A DNA stretch of 64,000 bases, taken from positions 1-64,000 of the forward strand of contig NZ_MUXU01000056.1 in NCBI RefSeq assembly GCF_002014985.1, written 5' to 3'. Positions 1-6,984 of the stretch are shown piece after piece; within the stretch, counting starts at the first letter, position 1; each line of letters opens with the position of its first letter. Both the position numbers and the translations under genes were made by a program. The notes beneath the pieces are model-generated. The model ran no database searches, was not told the origin of the DNA, and saw nothing but the letters and a program-made list of their open reading frames with translations. The stretch is from Moraxella caviae (GTDB lineage: Bacteria > Pseudomonadota > Gammaproteobacteria > Pseudomonadales > Moraxellaceae).

Positions 1-395
1 TCTGTGTAGACAATGCTATCAGGCTTGATTTTACTTGTGATAATTGGCATTAGTGTATTTGTCTTAGTATCTTTAACAACAACAGTGTAAACTTTATCAT
101 TGCGTTTTAATAAACCAAATACAGCAGTTTTACCAGCTGCACCACGACCACGTTTGCCTTTACGAATACCGCCGAAGTAACTTTCATCAAGCTCTACTTC
201 ACCGTCAAAAACAGTGTTGGCTTCAAGAGCTAAGTGATATTCTATCACAAGGCGGATTTTGTGGTAAAAAAGGGCTGCTGAATTAGGGTGAATACCCAGT
301 AAATCAGCTGCACTTCTAGCAGTAACTTCGAGTACAAAAAATTCAAGCAGTCTTTTTTGAACTTTTTTACTTAGTTTACAATGGGTTATCTTCAT
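1..395 (-). CDS. IS1016/IS1595-family transposase, N-terminal part (cut by window edge)
   Basis: The reverse strand reads from an ATG at 395 through 131 codons without a stop and runs off the window. It starts MKITHCKLSKKVQKRLLEFF, has a helix-turn-helix-like stretch (ARSAADLLGIHPNSAA), then VELDESYFGG, the first catalytic Asp region of the ISXO2-like DDE domain, followed by a basic KGKRGRG patch. This pattern is typical of the small IS1016-type transposases of Neisseria, Haemophilus and Moraxella. It would mobilise the element by cut-and-paste or copy-and-paste. No frameshift is seen in the visible part, so it may be intact. The family call is from motif recognition. Confidence 0.88.
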   Translation of the reverse strand, partial: MKITHCKLSKKVQKRLLEFFVLEVTARSAADLLGIHPNSAALFYHKIRLVIEYHLALEANTVFDGEVELDESYFGGIRKGKRGRGAAGKTAVFGLLKRNDKVYTVVVKDTKTNTLMPIITSKIKPDSIVYT

Positions 396-435
396 AAAAC
401 TAGTATAACATGGTTGTTATTCTAGTACAGCCCCT
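1..435 (-). mobile_element. IS1016-like insertion sequence, left part only
   Basis: The transposase start is followed outward by a short AT-rich leader and the end sequence GGGGCTGTACTAG (reverse strand, outer end at about 435), which resembles the GGGGCTG terminal inverted repeats of IS1016/IS1595 elements. Bases 436-443 would be one copy of the expected 8-bp target duplication. The other end lies outside the window, so neither the second repeat nor the duplication can be checked. Confidence 0.75.
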
Positions 436-622
436 AAAATAATTGTAACGCCAAGCGTGCTTTTATGAAATTATGGCAAAATAATAAGCAATGGTGTTTG
501 ATTTACACTCATTTAAAACGTGGCAAATTTTACACCATTCGCCACTCAAATACTGTATAAAAACGTTACGAATGTTTACTTAATTTGTGATTTGCTCAAA
601 TTATAAACTGCAGTTTGGCAAA

Positions 623-1393
623 TCACACCATCAACATCTGCACGCCTTGCCAGCCGACTTTCAGCCCAAGCCCAATCAGCACCCACAAAATCAGCAAGCG
701 AAACTTATCAGACGGCAAGCGTTTGCTAAATTTCGCCCCAAGCATGATGCCTGCCACCGAAATGACAGTCAAAAGCCCAATCACGCCCCACGTTGTCGCT
801 GACACGGTCGCAATCACGTCTTTTAGCACGATGACTTGCACCAGTTTATTGACAAAATAGCACAGATTGCCCACCTTGATGATGACGTTTTTATCATCGC
901 TCAAGGACAAAAGATACATCAAAAGCACGGACGACATGGCGTTGGTCGCACCGCCAATCACTCCAGCAATAAATCCAATGCCAATCAAAGACGGCACAGT
1001 GTCTGGCAGTACGATTTTCTTACCCAAAAGGCTTGTGATGGCGTACCACAGCACCACCACCGCCAACGCCAAAAGCAAATACGCTGTATTGACAATCAGC
1101 AACAAATACGCACCAAGCGCACTGCCGATGATGGACACCAGAACCAGCGCCCAGTATTTTTTCAAATAATGGCGAAAATTATAACCCATACCGCCAGCAC
1201 CGCCCAGCCACGCAATCAGATTAAGCATGGCAGTCGGCACAAGCACGATGATGATGGCTTCGGTCAAACCATAAGGCGCACTGAGCGCACCGATGGTAAT
1301 CAGCGGAAAACCCATGCCTGCCACGCCATGCAAAATCGCCGCCACGGCAAACAAAAGCACAATCCACACATCAAGCCCAACCGCTTTCATCAT
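623..1393 (-). CDS. TSUP family (TauE/SafE) anion permease
   Basis: A 256-residue polytopic membrane protein, with about eight hydrophobic segments. The N-terminal half carries the GVAGMGFPLITIGAL loop typical of the TauE/SafE (TSUP) family. Members export or import sulfur-containing or organic anions (sulfite, sulfoacetate, thiosulfate) across the inner membrane; the substrate here cannot be read from sequence. Two ATGs lie side by side (1393 and 1390) behind AAGGAAAG, and the second has the better spacing. A second TSUP protein lies at 3263-4018, on the other side of coaBC. The two differ clearly in sequence and are not a recent duplication. Confidence 0.85.
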   Translation of the reverse strand: MMKAVGLDVWIVLLFAVAAILHGVAGMGFPLITIGALSAPYGLTEAIIIVLVPTAMLNLIAWLGGAGGMGYNFRHYLKKYWALVLVSIIGSALGAYLLLIVNTAYLLLALAVVVLWYAITSLLGKKIVLPDTVPSLIGIGFIAGVIGGATNAMSSVLLMYLLSLSDDKNVIIKVGNLCYFVNKLVQVIVLKDVIATVSATTWGVIGLLTVISVAGIMLGAKFSKRLPSDKFRLLILWVLIGLGLKVGWQGVQMLMV

Positions 1394-1598
1394 CTTTCCT
1401 TGTATTGCTTAAGTTTTATTATATTGATGAATTTTCGTTTTTTGATAAACTTTGCCAATCGCTAGTGCCATCTTTTTGGCAAATTTTCTCGTCAATTATT
1501 AAATTTTTCTAAATTATAAAACCGACAATTTATCATCACGCCTTGCCCTTTTAGCAAAATATCAAACGAAAAACTGCTTGATAATATCGCCCAATCCA

Positions 1599-2918
1599 TC
1601 AAGACTGCGCCAAAATCTCACCCATGCACGCCACCAAAGACGCAGCGATTTGCGCCTTACTGGCTTGCGGTAAAACGGTGCGCGCTTTTTGATAACGCTC
1701 AGCAAAAAACACCGTCATCGCATTGTCATCACTGCCAAAGCCGATGGCTTGATTGGACACATCATTACACGCAATCATGTCTAAATTTTTGGCGGCAAGT
1801 TTGCCTTTGGCGTAATTTTCGGTGTCTTGCGTCTCAGCGGCAAAGCCCACCATCAGTGCGTCTGGGTAAGTTTTGCTCATCAATGCCAAGATGTCAGGGT
1901 TGCGCACTAATTGTAAAGACAAGCCGCCTTCATTGGCGGTTTTTTTGATTTTTTGGGTGGCGACGTTGGCGGTTTTATAATCTGCCACCGCTGCCGTACC
2001 AATGAAAATCACTTGGTTTTTGGCGGTTTGATTTTGATCGGTGCTTGCCAAAAGTTCGCTCATTTTTGCTTGACAAGCCGCCAGCATTTCATCAGCCGTG
2101 CCGACATTGATGCGCATAACACCTGCTGGCGTAGGCAAACTCACACGCTTGCCGCTCACCAGCACCACGTCTGCGCCTGCATCACGGCACGCCGCCGCCA
2201 GCGCAAAGCCCATCTTGCCTGTGGAATGATTGGACAAAAAGCGCACAGGGTCAATGGGCTCAGTGGTCGCGCCTGCGGTAATAATGACGCTTTTGCCCGC
2301 CAAAACTTGCGGCGTGCTGCGTTTTTTTATCACCGCCAAAATCTGCTCGCACAAATCTTCAGGCTCTGGCAATCTGCCTGCACCCACATCGCCGCACGCT
2401 TGCTCGCCTGCGTCTGGTGTGATGATGTGATAGCCGAAATTGTGAAGTTTTGCTAAATTATCTTGCGTGATGGCGTGGGCGTACATGGCTTGATTCATCG
2501 CAGGTGCAAGCAGTACTTTGGCACTCGTGGCAAGGCAAATGGTTGTCAGCAAATTATCTGCCATGCCAGCCGCCAGCTTTGCCAGCGTATTTGCCGAAGC
2601 AGGCGCAATCACCATCACGTCCGCCCATTTGGCAAGCTCAATATGCCCCATGCCACGCTCAGCTTCAGCGTCCAAAAGCTCGGTATGCACTTCGTTGCCG
2701 GTCAGCGCCTGCAAGGTCAAAGGCGTGATAAACTCGCACGCCGCACGGGTCATCACCACACGCACATCACAGCCTGCCTTGATGAGCAGCCTTGCCAGCA
2801 CGGCAGATTTATAAGCTGCGATACCGCCTGTAATGCCAAGCAGTACTTTTGATTTGGGTGAATTTGCCGTATCGTTGGGTTGGCAATGCGGCGTATGGCT
2901 TGAAGTTGTTGAGTTCAT
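1599..2918 (-). CDS. coaBC: Bifunctional phosphopantothenoylcysteine decarboxylase / phosphopantothenate-cysteine ligase
   Basis: CoaBC performs two successive coenzyme A steps: CTP-dependent joining of 4'-phosphopantothenate to cysteine, then FMN-dependent decarboxylation. The CoaC half begins at about residue 24 (VLLGITGGIAAYK). It has the catalytic His in HIELAKWAD (about residue 92), the PAMN substrate motif (about 139-142) and the active-site Cys in ACGDVGAGRLPEP (about Cys175). The CoaB half follows from about residue 205 (SVIITAGATTEPIDPVRFLSNHSTGKMG). The protein is 439 residues against about 400 in relatives; the excess is a Ser/Thr/Pro-rich N-terminal extension of about 22 residues, so translation may start later, though no better start with a Shine-Dalgarno sequence is visible. 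The gene is monocistronic between two TSUP permease genes. Confidence 0.95.
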   Translation of the reverse strand: MNSTTSSHTPHCQPNDTANSPKSKVLLGITGGIAAYKSAVLARLLIKAGCDVRVVMTRAACEFITPLTLQALTGNEVHTELLDAEAERGMGHIELAKWADVMVIAPASANTLAKLAAGMADNLLTTICLATSAKVLLAPAMNQAMYAHAITQDNLAKLHNFGYHIITPDAGEQACGDVGAGRLPEPEDLCEQILAVIKKRSTPQVLAGKSVIITAGATTEPIDPVRFLSNHSTGKMGFALAAACRDAGADVVLVSGKRVSLPTPAGVMRINVGTADEMLAACQAKMSELLASTDQNQTAKNQVIFIGTAAVADYKTANVATQKIKKTANEGGLSLQLVRNPDILALMSKTYPDALMVGFAAETQDTENYAKGKLAAKNLDMIACNDVSNQAIGFGSDDNAMTVFFAERYQKARTVLPQASKAQIAASLVACMGEILAQS

Positions 2919-3262
2919 CGTATTTAATGCGTGTGTTAAATGAGCGTTGTTAAAATGAGTGCGTTTTTAATTGGTAAAAATAAGCGTGCAAAGGCTTGTT
3001 TAAAGCGTTTTTTAAACATCCGTTTTCATGCTTTATGCCAATCAAAGCGCCTATTATAACGCAATTTCACCGCAAAGGTATGGCAAATCGCACAAGCCGC
3101 CACAATATCAAGATTGAAAATTCTTATCAATGGTAAATTTTTGATAATTTTTTTAAAAATTAACGTTTTTGCTTGCCTGATTGAGCGGTTTAAACGGATT
3201 GAACATGGGTGTTAAGTTGGTTTATTGTGTAATGATTTTGGCAAATCACCGCCAGCCGCAAA

Positions 3263-4018
3263 TCAACCCCAAACAAATTTTATCACCATTGCAAAGCACA
3301 TCAGCACAATGACAGGACGCACAAAACGCGCGCCGCCTTTAATCACCATACGGCTACCAAAATATGCGCCAACCGCCTGCCCAATCATCATAAACAGCCC
3401 AACTTTCCACAAAATCTGCCCGCCCCACGCAAAAAACAGCACGGACGCTAAATTGGTCGCAAAATTGCACAACTTCGCCATGCCTGTGGCACGCACCAAA
3501 TCCGCACCACGCAGCACCACGTTAGATAGGCTAAAAAACGTCCCAGTCGCTGGCCCAAAATAGCCGTCATAAAAGCCAATCACCGGCACAACCAACCGCT
3601 GATACAGCTTATCAGAAATGCGCGGCGTGCGTGCCACTTCGCCAAGATTGGGTGCAAACAGCGTATAAAGTCCAATCGCACCAATCAGCACAGGCAGGAT
3701 TTTTATCAGCGCATCAGGCGGCATTTGCTGCACCGCAAGCGTCCCCAGCGCCGAACCGACAAACGCCATCACCAGCGCAAAAACGATGTGCTTTGGGTGG
3801 ATAATGTCCTTTTTAACCATGGTAACGGACGCAGAAAACGAGCCTGCCACCGCTTGCAGTTTATTGGTGCCAAGCGTCGCTACAGGCGGTACGCCCGCCA
3901 AAAGCAGCGCAGGAATGGTGAGCAGTCCGCCGCCGCCTGCCATCGCGTCAATAAATCCTGCCACGAGCGCCACACCCACAAGCAGCGCGATGATTTCATA
4001 GGTGAGTTGTAAATCCAT
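3263..4018 (-). CDS. TSUP family (TauE/SafE) anion permease
   Basis: A 251-residue inner-membrane protein with about eight hydrophobic helices. The start has the canonical TSUP signature: GFIDAMAGGGGLLTIPALLLAG, then GTNKLQAVAGSFSA, with the second copy of the internal repeat around GFYDGYFGPATGTFFSL. It resembles the YfcA branch of the family more than its neighbour at 623-1393 does. The substrate is unknown; sulfur oxyanions or small organic acids are typical. The start at 4018 is preceded only by a weak ribosome site. It is followed upstream by a repeat-filled gap. Confidence 0.87.
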   Translation of the reverse strand: MDLQLTYEIIALLVGVALVAGFIDAMAGGGGLLTIPALLLAGVPPVATLGTNKLQAVAGSFSASVTMVKKDIIHPKHIVFALVMAFVGSALGTLAVQQMPPDALIKILPVLIGAIGLYTLFAPNLGEVARTPRISDKLYQRLVVPVIGFYDGYFGPATGTFFSLSNVVLRGADLVRATGMAKLCNFATNLASVLFFAWGGQILWKVGLFMMIGQAVGAYFGSRMVIKGGARFVRPVIVLMCFAMVIKFVWG

Positions 4019-4079
4019 GTCAGTCTTACTTTAGTTTGGTTTTTAATGTGATTTTGAAATTTGGTTTTTTGGTAAATCT

Positions 4080-4164
4080 GTAAGTTGGATTAGCGACAGC
4101 GCAACATTCCAAGAGAAAATCGCATTTTAAACATTGGGTTTTCGCCTTGCTCAACCCAACTTAC
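4080..4164 (+). repeat. Dispersed 85-bp MITE/REPIN-like element, full copy
   Basis: Starts GTAAGTTGG and ends CCAACTTAC as terminal inverted repeats, with an inner TTGGGTTTTCGC segment. It has the same length (85 bp) and ends as the copy at 58193-58277. No coding capacity. Confidence 0.7.
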
Positions 4165-4252
4165 AATCCCAACTTTAAATCCGTATTAGCTTTTTACAAT
4201 TTCGCAAGTTGGATTTTGGCAAATCCGTAGGCTCGGTTGGTGAAGTCATTTT

Positions 4253-4333
4253 GCAAGTTAAGTTAGCGAAGAACAACCCAATTTTTTAAGATAAGCGCTT
4301 GAATTTGTTGAGTTTTTACTCCGCTCAACCTAC
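4253..4333 (+). repeat. Dispersed MITE/REPIN-like element, diverged copy
   Basis: Starts GCAAGTTAAGTTAGCG and ends CGCTCAACCTAC, with a central AAGATAAGCGC. It is about 81 bp long and matches the layout of the 85-bp element 89 bases away, with many substitutions. Confidence 0.5.
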
Positions 4334-4379
4334 TATCCGCTCCAAATCTAGATTTACAAAACCACCACATCACAAAAAC

Positions 4380-4408
4380 AAAAGCCATCGCACCCACGAT
4401 GGCTTTTT
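4380..4408 (-). terminator. Rho-independent terminator after yeaC
   Basis: Perfect inverted repeat AAAGCCATCG / CGATGGCTTT with an 7-base loop, followed on the minus strand by a T-rich tract. Confidence 0.75.
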
Positions 4409-4417
4409 ATCAATACA

Positions 4418-4711
4418 TCAGCGGAATTTCACCACGCCCTCATCACGCACGTTTGGATAGTGATGCTCATGCTCCACATCGCACTCTGCGCCCACGGTGT
4501 TGCCCTTATCATCTTTGGGTTTTTCAATATAGCCTGTGCGCTCGTGTACCGGTAAATATTCATGCTCCCAAATCATCACCGCCTGCATACACGTTTGGCG
4601 CTGCTCGTCCGTCAGACGCTCGCCATTTTCCCATTTGCCAATCTCAATGGCGGTGCGAAATTTTGCCACAATTTCAGGATTTAGGCTGTTTAATACGTCA
4701 TTTTTATTCAT
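4418..4711 (-). CDS. yeaC: YeaC family (DUF1315) protein
   Basis: A 97-residue soluble protein starting MNKNDVLNSLNPEIVAKFRT. The segments RTAIEIGKWENGERLTDEQR, QAVMIWEHEYLP and ERTGYI identify the DUF1315/YeaC family, small conserved gammaproteobacterial proteins of unknown function. An in-frame ATG at 4771 would add 20 residues, but the family normally starts at this Met and a GAGCAA ribosome site precedes 4711. It lies between a repeat-rich gap and nadK and has its own terminator. Confidence 0.85.
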   Translation of the reverse strand: MNKNDVLNSLNPEIVAKFRTAIEIGKWENGERLTDEQRQTCMQAVMIWEHEYLPVHERTGYIEKPKDDKGNTVGAECDVEHEHHYPNVRDEGVVKFR

Positions 4712-4909
4712 GGTATTTGCTCGTAAATTGTCTTTGATGTTTGTCAGAGTTGGCGTGCTATCAATTAGCAAACCTTAAAAACTGCCAAGCTGTGAAAAAC
4801 TGCGAAAATGGGTTGCGAAACTTTTAAACCATAGAAATTTAAAACCACAAAAACCGCCACGTTTTCAAAATTTCGCACTTTAAAAGGCTGTGTTAAAAAA
4901 TTGTACGGC

Positions 4910-5896
4910 TTATTTGTCTTTATCGCCTTCTAGTGCAAATTCTTCGCTAAACGCACTCCAGTGCAATTTGGTGCGGCACGCCTTATAAAAATTAAAACTT
5001 GGCGGGTGCAAAAGCAGCAAAGTCTTGTCGTGCTTGGTAACAATCAGCGTATGGTCGTTATCCAGCGGTGCGCTCGCCTTGCCGTCTGCGCCCACCATCG
5101 GCTGCGTGCGGTTGTCCTTGTGTACATTGATGGCAATGCGGCTAGAGCCTGCCACCACCAAAGGGCGACTAGAAAGCGTGTGCGGGTGCATTGGCACAAG
5201 GCTGATGGCGTCAATCGTTGGGTGGATAATCGGCCCACCAGCAGACAAAGAATAGGCAGTTGAGCCTGTGGGTGTGGCGATAATCAAGCCATCTGCGTGC
5301 AAGCGATACACGTCCATGTCATTGATTCTTAAAGTAAAATCAATGGTATGCACCGATTTGCCTGCGTGCAGCACCACGTCATTAAGCGCCACATCTTCAT
5401 GCAGCACTTGGTCGGTCAGATTGCCCTGTTCGTCATTTTGCACGATTTGAAACTTCACCAAAAAACGCTCGGCAAGCCAATAATCGCCGTCCAGCACCTG
5501 AGAGATTTTTTCTTCCAGCTCATCAGGATTGACGTCCGCCAAAAAGCCCAAACGCCCACGGTTAATGCCAAGCACAGGTACGTTTGTCCCTGCCAAAACG
5601 CTGGCGGCTTGTAGCATTGAGCCATCACCGCCAACCACCACCGCAAAATCACAATGCTCGCCAATGCGATGACGTGGCACGATTTTTAGCTGGTTGCCGT
5701 CCACTTCATCAAAATCAATCAAAATCCCATCAATCGCCGCCGTCTCGGTGTCAATCACCACCGACAGCCCACGCGCCATCAAAAGCGCAATCAGCTGATT
5801 GAGCGTGTCGGTAACGCTACTTTTGCCCGCACGCCCCATCAAGCCAATGCGCTGGAACTTTTCACGTTTTGGGTGATTGTTGATGAAATTTGACAT
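4910..5896 (-). CDS. nadK: NAD kinase
   Basis: Phosphorylates NAD to NADP with ATP or polyphosphate; the only route to NADP in most bacteria. Visible motifs are the GGDGS catalytic loop (residues 89-93), NRGRLGFLADV (about 114-124), the LHADGLIIATPTGSTAYSLS segment and GPIIHP. Its 328 residues exceed the usual 290-300, owing to about 15 extra residues at each end. The C-terminus ends in an acidic EFALEGDKDK tail. It is in no clear operon; the next gene upstream is a Bax-inhibitor family gene 219 bases away. Confidence 0.95.
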   Translation of the reverse strand: MSNFINNHPKREKFQRIGLMGRAGKSSVTDTLNQLIALLMARGLSVVIDTETAAIDGILIDFDEVDGNQLKIVPRHRIGEHCDFAVVVGGDGSMLQAASVLAGTNVPVLGINRGRLGFLADVNPDELEEKISQVLDGDYWLAERFLVKFQIVQNDEQGNLTDQVLHEDVALNDVVLHAGKSVHTIDFTLRINDMDVYRLHADGLIIATPTGSTAYSLSAGGPIIHPTIDAISLVPMHPHTLSSRPLVVAGSSRIAINVHKDNRTQPMVGADGKASAPLDNDHTLIVTKHDKTLLLLHPPSFNFYKACRTKLHWSAFSEEFALEGDKDK

Positions 5897-6115
5897 AAAA
5901 TAATGATTTTATTAGGTTTTTCTAGGTTTTTATAAATGCGGTTTTATAAATGTACGCTGGCTAAAGTTTTCACCGCATACACCTTGCCATCAGCCAAACG
6001 ACCGCTTACATGAAAGCAAGGCTATCATACCGAAATTTTCGCCAAAGCACAATCTTAAGCCACACAAACAAACGACAAAAGACCGCCACAGCGATCTTTG
6101 TCAAAAAAGCGAGTA

Positions 6116-6838
6116 TCAGTCGTCTTGTAAATAACCAATCAGGCGCAAAAACTCAATGTACATCCACACCAAAGTGGACAAAATACCAATGCTATAAACC
6201 CACTCAAACTCACGCGCCACGCCGTATCGTGCGCCTTTTTCTACGTTGTCAAAATCCAGCAGCAAGCTAAAAGACGCAATCAGCACCACAAAAACGCTAA
6301 AGCCGATGGCAATCATACCGCCATCAAAAAGCAGCGGCAAACTTGAACCAAACAGACGAAAACCCAGCTGCACCAAATACAAAATACCAATGGCGATGAT
6401 GGCTGACGTGAGAATAGAGCGGAATTTATCGGTAACTTTTACCACGCCTGTTACATACAAAGTCAGCATGACCGCTGCCGTGATGAAGGTAGCCGACAGC
6501 GCAGACAGCGGCACGTTTGGATACATACGAAACATGATGGCACTAAACGCACCAATCAGCACGCCTTCCACCAAAGCATACGGCACGGCAAGCGATTTGG
6601 CAAGGTGCGGCTTAAAGGCGCTCGCCAAACCCAAACCCATACCCACAAACAAAGCCACCAAAGCCATTGGGTACAAAAGATTTGGCGCAATGCCACCAAA
6701 CAGCGCATAAAAGAACACACCAAAGCCAGACACGCCAGCCAATGCCAGCAAAAACGCCGTCTTTTTCACCACGCCTTGTGCGCTCATCGGTGCACTACCA
6801 ACCGCAAGTTCTGTGCGGCTTACGATAGGATTTGCCAT
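6116..6838 (-). CDS. Bax inhibitor-1 / YccA family membrane protein
   Basis: A 240-residue protein with seven predicted transmembrane helices after a 25-residue cytosolic start. The helix pattern, the YALVEGVLIGAFSAIMF segment and the terminal EWVYSIGILSTLVWMYIEFLRLIG helix place it in the Bax-inhibitor-1 superfamily, closer to the BaxI_1 (PF12811) group. Bacterial members are inner-membrane proteins proposed to be pH-sensitive calcium leak channels or FtsH partners; the role here is unknown. The start is preceded by AAGGAAAA. A possible Fur-like site lies at 6877-6895. Confidence 0.88.
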   Translation of the reverse strand: MANPIVSRTELAVGSAPMSAQGVVKKTAFLLALAGVSGFGVFFYALFGGIAPNLLYPMALVALFVGMGLGLASAFKPHLAKSLAVPYALVEGVLIGAFSAIMFRMYPNVPLSALSATFITAAVMLTLYVTGVVKVTDKFRSILTSAIIAIGILYLVQLGFRLFGSSLPLLFDGGMIAIGFSVFVVLIASFSLLLDFDNVEKGARYGVAREFEWVYSIGILSTLVWMYIEFLRLIGYLQDD

Positions 6839-6876
6839 AATTTTTCCTTAAATAATTTCCAAAAAACAATCTTTAA

Positions 6877-6895
6877 AATAATGATAATAATCGTA
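6877..6895. promoter_or_regulatory. Possible Fur-like box upstream of the BI-1 family gene
   Basis: AATAATGATAATAATCGTA matches the 19-bp Fur consensus GATAATGATAATCATTATC at 14 positions by hand alignment, 39 bases before the start codon. In AT-rich DNA a chance match of this quality is plausible. Confidence 0.3.
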
Positions 6896-6984
6896 TTTTT
6901 CAATGATTTTTCAAACTTTCGCCCAATTATTCAAAACTTGCCAAGATTTGTCAAGCAATTTATCTTGCCGCTTAGCCTTAAAAT

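Larger units (their letters stand above)
4019..4417. other. Gap between TSUP gene and yeaC, filled with dispersed repeats
   Basis: No gene is supported. The gap holds a full 85-bp dispersed repeat (4080-4164), a diverged relative (4253-4333) and the yeaC terminator hairpin (4380-4408). Confidence 0.7.

Noticed and set aside
4080-4333. Possible CRISPR-like repeat pair
   Set aside because: Two diverged copies of a dispersed element, with no regular spacers and no cas genes.
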